Source of the DNA: Prochlorococcus sp. AG-347-L20
GTDB lineage: Bacteria > Cyanobacteriota > Cyanobacteriia > PCC-6307 > Cyanobiaceae
Direction: 5' to 3'
Assembly (NCBI GenBank): GCA_003281225.1
Contig: QCCP01000001.1
Span: 124,001 to 188,000, forward strand
DNA: 64,000 nucleotides
A program made the position numbers and the translations under genes. Position 1 is the first letter of the stretch. Every line of letters starts with the position of its first letter. Shown here in pieces: positions 39,219 through 49,917 of the stretch. The notes below the pieces were generated by a model, which was given only the letters and a program-made list of their open reading frames with translations, was not told the origin of the DNA and searched no databases.

Positions 39219-39455
39219 ATGTCAAAAATAGATCCTGAATTGAAAAAGAAATTATTAAAGGAATCCCAAGCTCCTTTCAAGGGATTGAGAAGAATATTGT
39301 GGATAGCTTTTAGCGGTTCTGCATTTTTGGGACTTCTAATAATGCTTTCCAGAATTGCGAATGGAACTGAATTACAGCTAAATAACCTTCTCATACAGTT
39401 GGGTGCTTGTGTAATATTTCCTACTTTATTAATCTTTGACAGAAATAAAGATTAA
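39219..39455 (+). CDS. DUF3493-family small membrane protein
   Basis: I prefer ATG 39219 (78 aa, MSKIDPELKKKLLKESQ) over the tracked TTG at 39207. The protein fits DUF3493. A basic amphipathic N-terminus (APFKGLRRILWIAF) is followed by two hydrophobic helices (WIAFSGSAFLGLLIML; LLIQLGACVIFPTLLIF). The family is found in cyanobacteria and plastids and has been linked to photosystem assembly factors, but the role here is inference. It converges on infB with a 16-bp gap. Confidence 0.7.
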   Translation: MSKIDPELKKKLLKESQAPFKGLRRILWIAFSGSAFLGLLIMLSRIANGTELQLNNLLIQLGACVIFPTLLIFDRNKD

Positions 39456-39471
39456 TAAACTAGAAGTTTAA

Positions 39472-42400
39472 TTATTGTGATAAGGTCCTTTTTTTTGTGA
39501 CAAACTTGAATGCTTCGATTACATCTCCTTCAATCCATGAAGAGAATTTATCGCAGCCAACTCCACATTCAAATCCTGTATTTACTTCTTTTACATCATC
39601 TTTAGCTCTTTTTAGAGAGTCTAAATTACCCTCAAATATTACTTTCTCTGATCTAATAACTCTCAGAGAACAATTCCTTTGTAGTTTACCAGTTTGTATA
39701 TAACAGCCCGCAATAGCTCCTTTACCAACTGCAAAAGTTGCTCTAACTTCAGCTTTCCCTAATGATTCTTCGACAAGATCGGGTTCAAGTAGCCCTTCCA
39801 TGGCCAACTGAATATCTTCTAAGAGTTTATAAATTACTTCATATTCTCTTATGTCAACGTCATTAGCATCAGCTGCTCTCTTCGCGCCAGAAGCCAATGA
39901 GGTGTTAAATCCAATGATTACTGACCCAGATGCAGCAGCGAGATCGATATCTGTCTCAGTTATTTCTCCGGGAGCAGAAAGTAGGACTCTGACTTGAACT
40001 TCATTTTTTGGTAATTGTTCTAGTGATCCTAATATCGCTTCAACACTACCTTGAACATCAGCCTTGAGAATTAAGTTTAACTCCTTAAGTTCTCCATCAT
40101 TTGCTTGAGTTGATAAGGATGATAAGCTGACTCTTCTAGAGGCCATTTGCTGAGCTAATTTTGTGGCTCTAGCATCTGTTGCCCTTTCCCCGACAATGGC
40201 TCGACCAGTTTTCTCATCAGGGTAGACTTCGAATTCATCCCCTGCAGTGGGTACTTCACTGAATCCTAGCGCTTCCACTGGGAATGATGGCCCTGCTTCT
40301 TTAATTCTATTACCATGTTCATCAACCATTGCTCTAATTTTTCCAAGGACTGAACCCGCAGCTAAAACATCTCCAGATTTCAAGGTTCCATTTTGTACTA
40401 ACAAAGTAGCTACAGGTCCTTTTGCTTTGTCTAGGTGGGCTTCAATAACAGTACCTTTTGCAAATCTATCAGGGTTAGCTTGTAGATCTTCTACCTCTGA
40501 AACTAATAAGATCATTTCAAGTAATTTATCAATGTTTTGTTTTTTGATAGCACTTACTGGAACCATCACTGTATCGCCTCCCCAATCTTCAGCAATTAAA
40601 TCTTTTTCTGATAGTTCCTGCTTTACTCTGTCTGGAGAAGCCCCTTCTTTGTCAATTTTATTTATTGCAACAACTATTGGCACTTTTGCAGCTCTTGCAT
40701 GACTGATAGCTTCTAATGTTTGAGGTCTGCAACCATCATCTGCGGCAACTACAAGAACAGCTACATCTGTAACCTTTGTACCCCTTGCTCTCATTGCAGT
40801 AAAGGCTTCATGACCAGGAGTATCAAGAAAAGTTAATTTTTTCTTTTGAGATTCATGTTCAAATTCAACTTGATAAGCTCCTATGTGTTGAGTGATGCCA
40901 CCTGCTTCCCCCGAAGCTACTCTTGATTCTCTGATGGAATCTAAAAGACTTGTTTTGCCATGATCTACATGACCCATCACTGTAATAACAGGTGGTCTTC
41001 TTATTAGATTATCAATATCATCAGATTCAATCATATCAACTGTTTTCTCAGCAGCTTCTTGGATATCATCTTGTAAAACAGGCACCCCAAATTCTTCTGC
41101 TACAGTTTCGATAGTTGCCAAGTCAAGTGATTGAGTAACAGTTGCCGTTATTCCTTTGAAGAAAAGAGATTTTATTATTTCAGAACTTTCAAGGCTTAAT
41201 TTATCAGCTAATTCTTGAACAGTTAAATTATCTTCGGGAACTATTATCATTTCAGGTCTTACTTGTTTGGCCTCTTTGGCAGCCTTTAATTCCATTGCTC
41301 TCCTTTTCTGCCTTTGTCTTGTGGTCTCTTTTTTCTTCTTCTTAATTTGTTTGATAGATTTTTGAGATTTAGTTTCTTCAGACTTTTCTTTCTTAGGACG
41401 CGCAAGACTTGCTGATAAAATTGAAATTTTCTCTCCTGAATATCCACTGGTTTCAGATGTTAATGAATCATCATTTTCACCAATAATATGAACTTTCTGC
41501 CTTTGTTTTTGAGGATTTTTACTTCTTAATGCTTCAAGTTTTGCGCTATCATCCCAGTCTGTCTTTCCAGGTTTCTTTGAACTATTTGAAAATGTTCTAT
41601 AAGGAGGTTTTTTGGAACTTGGAGTAGTATTTGGACGACTATTTGGCGCTTTCGCCTTCTGATTAGGTGCATCGATATTTTGTTTTGCGTTATTCTTTGT
41701 AACTAGTTTGTCTTTCTCAGAATTATTATTTTTTTGAAGTTGTAAAAGTTCGTTAGGTGATACTGGCTTCCTTATCCCAGAGGAATTTTGGCCATTGAAT
41801 TTAGAACCAGGCCTATTATTGGGCATTCCAGGTCTGTTAGGAGAACCAGGTCTATTGGGATTGCCTTGCCTATTAAATGAGCCAGGTCTGCCTTGATCTG
41901 AAGGTTGGTTTCTTAAACCAGGCCTATTGGGCATGCCAGGTCTGTTGGGAGAACCAGGTCTATTGGGATTACCTTGCCTATTAAATGAGCCAGGTCTGCC
42001 TTGATCTGAAGGTTTGTTTCTAAATCCAGGCCTATTATTGGGCATTCCAGGTCTGTTAGGAGAACCAGGTCTATTGGGAGAACCAGGTCTCTTGGGAGAA
42101 CCAGGTCTGTTTGAGGCAGTTTGCTTAAAAGAATTGTTTTGCTTACTCTTTTGTTTATTAGGATTTATTTTTGGATCTTCTCTTCTTATTGGAGCTCCTA
42201 CCAGCTCAGGGGTTTTCATTCCAGTATTAAAATTTTTTGTTTTAGGTTTGTTCGCATTTTGATCAGGGTTGTTTGACAGTCGTCTTTTATCCCCTGCACT
42301 TGCGATGTTCTGGGAAGATTCATTAGATTTAAAATTATTATTTATATTTTTTGGCTTTGCGATTAATTGAATAGGTGGTTTAGCCGGACTTTTGATAGGT

Positions 42401-42888
42401 GGGGTTGTGTTATTTTTGAAAGTTTTTTTATCTTGGTTTAAATTCTGTAAAGGTTTACTATTTGTATTTGTAAGATGTGCTCGAGATTGTGAACTATTAG
42501 TAATGTTAGTTTTAATGGGATTTTGAAGTTGATTTGGAATTTTTTTTACACTCTCAGGCTTGTTAAGTGGTTTTATCAATAAGGGTTTTATCTTTGAATT
42601 ATCTTCGAGAGGTTTCCCTTTTTTAGAAGAAATAAAAGGAGATTTATCTTCTTTGTTTTGTTTGAAATTATCTTTTTTAATTGAAGGTTTATTAATTGAG
42701 AGTATTTTTTTATCTGAATTCTTTTTATTAATAAGATTTTTAATTTTTTTTGCCTCTTCTGCACTAATAGAACTGCTATGGCTTTTTACTGAAATTGAAA
42801 GTTTTTGAGCGGCATCCAGTACATCTTTATTTTCCAGATTTAAGTCTCTGGAAAGTTCGTAAATTCTGATTTTATCGCTGATAGTCAT
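39472..42888 (-). CDS. infB: Translation initiation factor IF-2
   Basis: IF-2 (1138 aa) is the GTPase that places initiator tRNA. The GTPase domain carries [30 protein letters not shown] and NKIDKEGA. Domains II-IV follow to EGDVIEAFK. The first ~550 residues are low-complexity and lineage-specific: a winged IF2_N start ([24 protein letters not shown]), then basic Asn/Lys/Pro-rich sequence with RPG repeats, then [15 protein letters not shown]. It is the last gene of the rimP-nusA-ylxR-infB operon. Confidence 0.97.
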   Translation of the reverse strand: MTISDKIRIYELSRDLNLENKDVLDAAQKLSISVKSHSSSISAEEAKKIKNLINKKNSDKKILSINKPSIKKDNFKQNKEDKSPFISSKKGKPLEDNSKIKPLLIKPLNKPESVKKIPNQLQNPIKTNITNSSQSRAHLTNTNSKPLQNLNQDKKTFKNNTTPPIKSPAKPPIQLIAKPKNINNNFKSNESSQNIASAGDKRRLSNNPDQNANKPKTKNFNTGMKTPELVGAPIRREDPKINPNKQKSKQNNSFKQTASNRPGSPKRPGSPNRPGSPNRPGMPNNRPGFRNKPSDQGRPGSFNRQGNPNRPGSPNRPGMPNRPGLRNQPSDQGRPGSFNRQGNPNRPGSPNRPGMPNNRPGSKFNGQNSSGIRKPVSPNELLQLQKNNNSEKDKLVTKNNAKQNIDAPNQKAKAPNSRPNTTPSSKKPPYRTFSNSSKKPGKTDWDDSAKLEALRSKNPQKQRQKVHIIGENDDSLTSETSGYSGEKISILSASLARPKKEKSEETKSQKSIKQIKKKKKETTRQRQKRRAMELKAAKEAKQVRPEMIIVPEDNLTVQELADKLSLESSEIIKSLFFKGITATVTQSLDLATIETVAEEFGVPVLQDDIQEAAEKTVDMIESDDIDNLIRRPPVITVMGHVDHGKTSLLDSIRESRVASGEAGGITQHIGAYQVEFEHESQKKKLTFLDTPGHEAFTAMRARGTKVTDVAVLVVAADDGCRPQTLEAISHARAAKVPIVVAINKIDKEGASPDRVKQELSEKDLIAEDWGGDTVMVPVSAIKKQNIDKLLEMILLVSEVEDLQANPDRFAKGTVIEAHLDKAKGPVATLLVQNGTLKSGDVLAAGSVLGKIRAMVDEHGNRIKEAGPSFPVEALGFSEVPTAGDEFEVYPDEKTGRAIVGERATDARATKLAQQMASRRVSLSSLSTQANDGELKELNLILKADVQGSVEAILGSLEQLPKNEVQVRVLLSAPGEITETDIDLAAASGSVIIGFNTSLASGAKRAADANDVDIREYEVIYKLLEDIQLAMEGLLEPDLVEESLGKAEVRATFAVGKGAIAGCYIQTGKLQRNCSLRVIRSEKVIFEGNLDSLKRAKDDVKEVNTGFECGVGCDKFSSWIEGDVIEAFKFVTKKRTLSQ
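41811..42115 (-). repeat. In-frame RPG-rich tandem repeat inside infB
   Basis: At about residues 258-360, IF-2 has RPG(S/M)PN units nested in a longer repeat. Two almost identical blocks containing [20 protein letters not shown] lie 108 bp (36 codons) apart; for example GAGAACCAGGTCTATTGGGATT occurs at 41841 and 41949. A partial third copy (GGCATTCCAGGTCTGTTAGG) lies at 42041 versus 41822. The near-identity at DNA level indicates recent duplication or slippage. Confidence 0.85.
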
Positions 42889-42944
42889 TTAATCTGATTT
42901 GTACTCTTTTGAAATTAAAGAGGATTTAATTTAATTATATTCCC

Positions 42945-43217
42945 TTAATGGGGATAGTTATTGTAGCTTGTAATTTCTTTTTCAAAAATTTCAACAAATT
43001 CAGGTTCTAAAAATGTTTTTAAAGCTTTTTGAAGCTTTTTTTTGATCTTGGAATCTGAGTAGCATTTTTTTGACTTGCAAATGTAAGCTGATCTCCCCAT
43101 TCCCTTTTGAATCATGATGCCATGCTTATAATCTTTAGTAATCTTTAAAAGATCTTTCCGGTCATATGTTTTTCTACATGAAATGCATACACGCAAAACA
43201 GGGATTTGTTGTATCAC
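42945..43217 (-). CDS. ylxR: YlxR-family RNA-binding protein
   Basis: The 90-residue YlxR/RnpM-like protein (DUF448) has RVCISCRKTYDRKDLLKITKDY at the front, including a CxxC, and GRSAYICKSKKCYSDSKIKKKLQKAL. In other bacteria YlxR members bind RNA (RNase P RNA or nucleoid functions). The ATG overlaps the nusA stop by 4 bp, so the genes are translationally coupled. The spacer to infB is 56 bp. Confidence 0.9.
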   Translation of the reverse strand: MIQQIPVLRVCISCRKTYDRKDLLKITKDYKHGIMIQKGMGRSAYICKSKKCYSDSKIKKKLQKALKTFLEPEFVEIFEKEITSYNNYPH

Positions 43218-44617
43218 CGTTTTTTCTCCTCTTTGGCAGATATCTCAGTATCTTGAACAGTCTCTAATGGATCATTATCTGTGAATTCTTCTCCTTCGTA
43301 TTGTTCTTCTCCATATTCTTCTTCATCTTCGGGAAGGGGATAAAGCTCTCTTAATCTTGCATCTTCCGCAGCACGCTCAGCTTGTTCTGCTTCTAATCTA
43401 AGCTCAGCTTCTCGCTGGAGATTCTCTTCCTCTTCCCTTTGAACGATTAATTCAGAGACTGCAGCATCTTCTGCTTCCTGATCGTATTCATGTGAGTTTT
43501 TAACATCAATTTTCCAACCAGTTAATCTTGCTGCAAGTCTTACATTTTGTCCTTCTCTGCCTATTGCAAGACTTAATTGATCGGGAGGAACTAGCACATG
43601 GGCGTGTTGACCTTCTGGGTCAACAAGTCTCACGAGATCTACTTTCGCTGGGCTTAAAGAGTTTAAAATATATTGTATTGGGTCAGATGACCATTTAATA
43701 ACATCAATTTTTTCTCCTCTTAATTCATTTACTACTTGTTGGATTCTTGCCCCTCTCGCTCCAATACAAGCACCTACAGGGTCAACTTCTTGTTCCACGC
43801 TATCAACAGCAACTTTTGTTCTTGGCCCAACAGCTCTTGAAGGAGGATTAGCTTCTCTTGAAACAGCAACAATTTTTACTGTGGCTTCTTGAATTTCCGG
43901 CACTTCGTTTTCAAATAAATAAACAACTAATCCAGCATTTGCTCTGCTTACAAAAAGTTGTGGACCTTTTCTGGCTATTTCGCTAACTTCTTTCAAGAAT
44001 ACTTTGAAAGTTGCATTAGCTCTATAGTTATCATTTGGTAATTGATCTCTTTTAGGAAGTTCGGCCTCTACTTCAGGTCTACCAATACCCGAACTAACTC
44101 CCATTATTACTGATTGTCTTTCAAATCTTATAACTCTTGCAGTTAAAACAGGATCTTCCAAATCTGCAAATTCTTCTTGGATCATTTTTCTTTGTTGATC
44201 TCTTAATTTTTGGGCTAAAACTTGCTTTGTTGTTGAAGCAGCCATTCGTCCAAAATCCTCTTTTTCTGGAGTAACGTCTAAAACAACCGTGTCACCTATT
44301 TGAGCATCATCAGCTACTTGTTTAACTTCTACTAAAGATATTTGATGATCTTCGCTTTCAACTTCTTCTACAATTATTTTACTTGATAAGATCCTATAAC
44401 CTTCTTCATCTAGATCTAATCCAACATCAAAATTACTAAAGTATTCTTCATCAAATGGATCTTCGTTAACTCCAATGTAAAAAGTTCTTCTGTATTTTTC
44501 GTATCCCTTTAACAAAGCTTCGCGCAAGGCTGCTTCAACGATATTAGGAGGTAACTTTTTTTCCTCACTAATGTCTTCAATAAGATTGTTTAAACCTGGG
44601 AGAATAACTAATGCCAT
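43214..44617 (-). CDS. nusA: Transcription termination/antitermination factor NusA
   Basis: NusA (467 aa) binds RNA polymerase and nascent RNA. It shows the N-terminal RNAP-binding domain ([35 protein letters not shown]), an S1 domain, and KH domains with [27 protein letters not shown] and [23 protein letters not shown]. The C-terminal ~70 residues are highly acidic ([18 protein letters not shown]...[16 protein letters not shown]) in place of the AR repeats of E. coli. Confidence 0.96.
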   Translation of the reverse strand: MALVILPGLNNLIEDISEEKKLPPNIVEAALREALLKGYEKYRRTFYIGVNEDPFDEEYFSNFDVGLDLDEEGYRILSSKIIVEEVESEDHQISLVEVKQVADDAQIGDTVVLDVTPEKEDFGRMAASTTKQVLAQKLRDQQRKMIQEEFADLEDPVLTARVIRFERQSVIMGVSSGIGRPEVEAELPKRDQLPNDNYRANATFKVFLKEVSEIARKGPQLFVSRANAGLVVYLFENEVPEIQEATVKIVAVSREANPPSRAVGPRTKVAVDSVEQEVDPVGACIGARGARIQQVVNELRGEKIDVIKWSSDPIQYILNSLSPAKVDLVRLVDPEGQHAHVLVPPDQLSLAIGREGQNVRLAARLTGWKIDVKNSHEYDQEAEDAAVSELIVQREEEENLQREAELRLEAEQAERAAEDARLRELYPLPEDEEEYGEEQYEGEEFTDNDPLETVQDTEISAKEEKKR

Positions 44618-44653
44618 CTATGATGGGAAAATTGAATAATGTTTGAAAAATAA

Positions 44654-45121
44654 TTAATCTTTTAAGGTACAAAGACTAATTTTTAATACTTCATCTAAAG
44701 GGATTTTCTTTATCCTACCTTTAATGTTAATGGCTAAATAATCATTAGACTTTTCATAAAGTAAACCATTCAGGAATTTTATTTTTGAATTCTTTTGGTT
44801 TAACTCAACATTAACTGGAAAACCCTTAAAAGTTTTGAAGTCTCTATCTGAGGTTAATTCATCACTGACCCCTTGACTACTAATTTCTAACACATATGAA
44901 CAATTGAAAAGATTTGATTTTTCTATTGCCTCAGATGCTGGGGTATTAAATAATGCACAATCATCTAAAGAAATGTCATCCCCATTAGTTTTTCGTATAG
45001 TTATTTCAATAACAACTGGATTTTGATTGGTTTTTATATTTAAACCGTAGATTTCTAAATCCCTCTCATTAGCAACTTTTTCAAATAAAGCTTCTAGTTT
45101 ACTTTTGTCTTCTATATTCAA
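44654..45121 (-). CDS. rimP: Ribosome maturation factor RimP
   Basis: RimP (155 aa) assists 30S assembly. [78 protein letters not shown] matches the family (the LEISSPG-like core reads LEISSQG here). It heads the rimP-nusA-ylxR-infB operon, with nusA 36 bp downstream. It is divergent from the HtrA-type gene across 160 bp, where I see no strong promoter match. Confidence 0.92.
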   Translation of the reverse strand: MNIEDKSKLEALFEKVANERDLEIYGLNIKTNQNPVVIEITIRKTNGDDISLDDCALFNTPASEAIEKSNLFNCSYVLEISSQGVSDELTSDRDFKTFKGFPVNVELNQKNSKIKFLNGLLYEKSNDYLAINIKGRIKKIPLDEVLKISLCTLKD

Positions 45122-45281
45122 ACTTATTTATAAATTCATTTAAGATTTATTCTCACACATTAAGAAGTTTTTTCTATAGAAAAATTTAAAAATTTGCATT
45201 TTATCGATGTAAACAAAAAAACAACAATAATCTTTTTCTTCAATTAGATTTGTTAAATAAAATAAAAAAACTATTAATTAA

Positions 45282-46412
<1,131 letters not shown>

Positions 46413-46459
46413 AGCACCCATTGAAATTTAATAATCTATAACTATTAGAGAAAAAGATT

Positions 46460-47173
46460 TTGGATTCACAAACTCAAATGAAACAAGTAGTTGCTGATGC
46501 AGCAATAAGGGAAGTAAAGAGTGAAATGATTCTCGGATTAGGTTCTGGATCTACAGCTGCATTAATGATAAAAAGCCTTGCGGATGAAATACGTTCTGGA
46601 AAACTCAAAAATATAAGAGGTGTTGCAACTTCTTTTCAATCAGAAGTTTTAGCGCTTGAACTGGGTATCCCGCTTATCGATTTAGCTTCTGTATCTCAAA
46701 TTGATTTAGCTATTGATGGAGCAGATGAAGTTGATCCAGGATTTCAATTAATAAAAGGAGGAGGAGCATGCCATGTTAGAGAAAAGTTAGTGGCATCTAA
46801 AGCTAATCAATTTTTGATTGTTGTTGATGAAACTAAACTTGTACAAAATCTAAATCAATCTTTCCCTTTACCTGTAGAAGTTCTTCCAAATGCTTGGAAG
46901 CAAGTTCAGGAAGTAATTTCAGAAATGAATGGGAATTCTTCTTTAAGATTGGCTACTAAAAAAGCTGGCCCAGTTGTCACAGACCAAGGCAACCTCATCC
47001 TAGATGTATTATTTAATAATGGTATTAAGAATCCAAAAGACATTGAAATCAGGATTAATAATATTCCAGGAGTATTAGAAAATGGATTATTCGTTGATCT
47101 TACAGACAAAGTATTAGTTGGTAAAATTGAAGACAACATTCCAGTGGTTTACTCACCCTCAAGAGTTAGCTAA
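46460..47173 (+). CDS. rpiA: Ribose-5-phosphate isomerase A
   Basis: RpiA (237 aa) interconverts ribose-5-P and ribulose-5-P in the Calvin and pentose-phosphate cycles. [27 protein letters not shown] and [13 protein letters not shown] are the substrate-binding and catalytic motifs. TTG 46460 is the tracked start; ATG 46478 ([13 protein letters not shown]) is a plausible alternative that keeps all motifs. The 3' end overlaps hisD convergently by 4 bp. Confidence 0.96.
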   Translation: MDSQTQMKQVVADAAIREVKSEMILGLGSGSTAALMIKSLADEIRSGKLKNIRGVATSFQSEVLALELGIPLIDLASVSQIDLAIDGADEVDPGFQLIKGGGACHVREKLVASKANQFLIVVDETKLVQNLNQSFPLPVEVLPNAWKQVQEVISEMNGNSSLRLATKKAGPVVTDQGNLILDVLFNNGIKNPKDIEIRINNIPGVLENGLFVDLTDKVLVGKIEDNIPVVYSPSRVS

Positions 47174-48456
47174 TCTTTAAATCTTATTTCTACAGAGTTA
47201 GCGTGGCTATGTAAGCCCTCACTTTTAGCAAGATTAATAATATCAAGGCTATTAACTTTTAAACTTTCTTCATTAAATTCTATTATTGAAGTATTTTTCA
47301 TAAAGGTTTCAACCCCCAACGAACCGCTAAATCTAGAATTTCCTGACGTGGGTAAAGTATGATTTGGTCCAGCAAGATAATCTCCAACAGCTTCTGGGGT
47401 CCATTTTCCTAAAAATATTGCTCCTGCATTCTCTATACCTGCAAGAATTTTTTTTGAATCTATAGTAAGAATTTGTAGGTGTTCAGGGGCAAAGTTATTG
47501 CTCAGTTCAACACATGATTCATAATTCTCGCAAATCACAATTAAACCCCAATTTTTTATTGATTGCATGCAAATTTCTTTTCTTGGATGATCATCCATTT
47601 TTTTATAAAGTTCTTCTACAACTTCTTTTGCCTGTTTATTTGATGTAGTTAGAAGTATTGATGAAGCTAAAGGATCATGTTCTGCTTGTGCTAGTAGATC
47701 AGATGCTATATGCGTGCTTTGAGCTTTTTCATCTGCAATGATTAATATTTCACTTGGACCAGCTAAAGAATCAATCCCTGTAGAGCCATAAATGAGTTTT
47801 TTCGCAGTTGTAACATATATATTCCCTGGGCCTGAAATAACATCAACTTTATTGATTTGATTTGTGCCAAATGCTAAAGCACCAATTGCTTGAGCTCCTC
47901 CAATTCTAAATACTTTATTTATCCCGGATAAGTGAGCTGCAGCTAAAACAGTTTTGTTTATTTCCCCTTCTTTATTCCCAGGAGATACCATTATAATTTC
48001 TTCTACTCCTGCTACTTTTGCAGGTATAGCATTCATCAAAACTGTACTTGGATAAGCAGCTCTACCTCCAGGAATATAAATACCTGCATTTTTAACTGGT
48101 CTCCATCTTCTTTGGACTGTATCACCATATTCACCTTTTATAGTGAAAGATTGAGGAATTTCTTTTTCATGGAATTTTTGAATTCTTTTATGAGCTACCA
48201 TAAGTGAATGCTTTAAATTGTTATCAATTTCATCCCATGCATTTTTTATTTGATCTGCACTCACTTGCATAGGGTCAGGGTCGAAACCATCAAATTTTTT
48301 TGTATATTTTTCTACTGCTATATCTCCAGAAATTTTTACTTCTTGAAGAATTTCTTCAACCATTTTATTTATCTTATTATTGTTATCTGAATTAGTTCGA
48401 GTAGAAATCCTGTTTAATTCCTCAATAGCCTCTTTTTTATTGTTTATGATCTTCAT
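47170..48456 (-). CDS. hisD: Histidinol dehydrogenase
   Basis: HisD (428 aa) carries out the last two oxidations of histidine synthesis, using zinc and [69 protein letters not shown] and [15 protein letters not shown] are all family signatures. It stands alone, with no other his genes nearby, as is usual in cyanobacteria. It is divergent from rpsT. Confidence 0.97.
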   Translation of the reverse strand: MKIINNKKEAIEELNRISTRTNSDNNNKINKMVEEILQEVKISGDIAVEKYTKKFDGFDPDPMQVSADQIKNAWDEIDNNLKHSLMVAHKRIQKFHEKEIPQSFTIKGEYGDTVQRRWRPVKNAGIYIPGGRAAYPSTVLMNAIPAKVAGVEEIIMVSPGNKEGEINKTVLAAAHLSGINKVFRIGGAQAIGALAFGTNQINKVDVISGPGNIYVTTAKKLIYGSTGIDSLAGPSEILIIADEKAQSTHIASDLLAQAEHDPLASSILLTTSNKQAKEVVEELYKKMDDHPRKEICMQSIKNWGLIVICENYESCVELSNNFAPEHLQILTIDSKKILAGIENAGAIFLGKWTPEAVGDYLAGPNHTLPTSGNSRFSGSLGVETFMKNTSIIEFNEESLKVNSLDIINLAKSEGLHSHANSVEIRFKD

Positions 48457-48509
48457 TTGCTTAATTTTTTCAAATAGGAAGGCTCAAAACCCAATTTAAT
48501 ATTTTCTAA

Positions 48510-48515
48510 ATTATA
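48510..48515 (-). promoter_or_regulatory. -10 element (TATAAT) upstream of hisD
   Basis: A perfect minus-strand TATAAT lies 54 nt before the hisD ATG. It stands back to back with the plus-strand rpsT promoter in the same 120-bp spacer. No clear -35 is visible. Confidence 0.4.
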
Positions 48516-48544
48516 TATGATTGATTAGTAGACGATTTATTTGT

Positions 48545-48550
48545 TATGAT
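48545..48550 (+). promoter_or_regulatory. -10-like element upstream of rpsT
   Basis: TATGAT lies 27 nt before the rpsT GTG start, giving a short leader. The same TATGAT hexamer occurs upstream of rpsL. A -35 match is not obvious. Confidence 0.4.
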
Positions 48551-48576
48551 AAAATCTTCTATTTTATGTACGCTCT

Positions 48577-48870
48577 GTGGCCAACAACAAATCAGCAAAA
48601 AAGAGAATACAAATTGCCGAAAGAAATCGTTTAATAAATAAGTCATACAAATCTACTGTTAGGACTTTAACTAAGAAAACATTAGAGAACTGCGAAAAAT
48701 ATAAAAATAACCCTAATGAGGATAATAAAAATTTAGTGAAAACAAGTCTTAATAACGCTTTTAGCTTTATTGATAAGGCAGTTAAAAAAAATGTTCTTCA
48801 CAAGAACAACGGTGCTAATAAAAAATCGAAAATCAACAATTTTGTAAAAACTACTCTTACCACTAAGTAA
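48577..48870 (+). CDS. rpsT: 30S ribosomal protein S20
   Basis: S20 (97 aa) is an early-binding small-subunit protein made of long helices. ANNKSAKKRIQIAERNRLINKSYKSTVRT and the later AVKKNVLHKNNGANKKSKIN are diagnostic. The start is GTG (GUG GCC AAC AAC...), a rare start typical of rpsT leaders, and no upstream ATG fits. tatD follows after 17 bp. Confidence 0.96.
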   Translation: MANNKSAKKRIQIAERNRLINKSYKSTVRTLTKKTLENCEKYKNNPNEDNKNLVKTSLNNAFSFIDKAVKKNVLHKNNGANKKSKINNFVKTTLTTK

Positions 48871-48887
48871 AAAGAGAGATCACAATT

Positions 48888-49676
48888 ATGAGCGATATAG
48901 AACTCATAGACTCGCACTGTCATTTAATATTTGAAAATTTTGAGAGAGATCTTGAAGATGTTGTTTTAAGATTTCGTTCAAGAGGTGTAAAAAAATTAGT
49001 TCATGCTTGTTGTGAATTAACAGAAATTCCAAAGTTAAAAAAAATATCCAATGAATTTAATGAAATTTACTATTCAGTTGGTTTGCATCCGCTAGAAGCA
49101 AAAAAATGGGAACAAAGCTCAAAATCTCTTCTAAGAAAATCAGCTCTAGAGGATAGACGAGTTGTAGCTATTGGGGAATTAGGCTTGGATTTTTTTAAAA
49201 ATGAAAATAAAACTCAGCAGATTGAAGCACTTATTCCTCAAATGGAGTTAGCTTATGAACTCCAATTGCCCGTAATTATCCATTGCAGAGATGCTGCAAA
49301 TGAAATGATTGAGATATGTAGTGATCTCTCTAAAAAAGGAAAATGTCCTGATGGTGTACTTCATTGTTGGACAGGAACACCAAAAGAAATGAAGGAATTC
49401 TTAAAGCTTGGATTTTACATCAGTTTTAGTGGAATAGTCACTTTCCCAAAAGCACATGACATTCACGAGTGTGCCAAAATAGTCCCAAATGATAAATACT
49501 TAATTGAAACTGACGCACCATTTTTATCTCCTGTCCCTCATAGGGGTAAAAGAAATGAACCCGCGTTTGTTGAAAATGTTGCCAATTTTATGGCAGATTT
49601 AAGATCTACTGAATTAACCACAATTGCTAGAGAGTCATATAAGAATGCTGAAGATTTGTTTAAATTTGACTTGTAA
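48888..49676 (+). CDS. tatD: TatD-family metal-dependent DNase
   Basis: This is a 262-residue TIM-barrel hydrolase. Metal ligands are visible as LIDSHCHLIF (HxH), AIGELGLDFF (Glu), PVIIHCRDA (His), VLHCWTG (His) and IETDAPFLSP (Asp). TatD proteins are 3'-5' exonucleases acting in DNA repair and quality control. It shares orientation with rpsT. The 241-bp gap to rpoB contains only AT-rich sequence and a 9-bp TAGGAATTA/TAATTCCTA inverted repeat with a 69-nt loop. Confidence 0.93.
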   Translation: MSDIELIDSHCHLIFENFERDLEDVVLRFRSRGVKKLVHACCELTEIPKLKKISNEFNEIYYSVGLHPLEAKKWEQSSKSLLRKSALEDRRVVAIGELGLDFFKNENKTQQIEALIPQMELAYELQLPVIIHCRDAANEMIEICSDLSKKGKCPDGVLHCWTGTPKEMKEFLKLGFYISFSGIVTFPKAHDIHECAKIVPNDKYLIETDAPFLSPVPHRGKRNEPAFVENVANFMADLRSTELTTIARESYKNAEDLFKFDL

Positions 49677-49917
49677 AGTAGACGTAGCAGCTGTTAGTAT
49701 TAGGAATTACTGGAAATTTTTCTTAATTTTTTGTCTTTAACAAACATAGTTAGTGATTTATCAGCATTAAACAAAATTTAATTCCTATTTATTAGATTGT
49801 TTTTTGTTGAAATCGAGATTTAATTGCTGATTTCATTTTAAGTGAGAAGTTAAAGAACTAATTATTAAGTAGATTAAAAGTAAATGGTAAATCTCACAAA
49901 ATCGCAGGTTTTTTTGG

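Noticed and set aside
40247-40702. 151-aa plus-strand ORF opposite infB
   Set aside because: It is antisense to the IF-2 GTPase domain; composition is that of a complement frame.
49701-49787. TAGGAATTA/TAATTCCTA inverted repeat between tatD and rpoB
   Set aside because: A 9-bp AT-rich match with a 69-nt loop is expected by chance in DNA of this composition.
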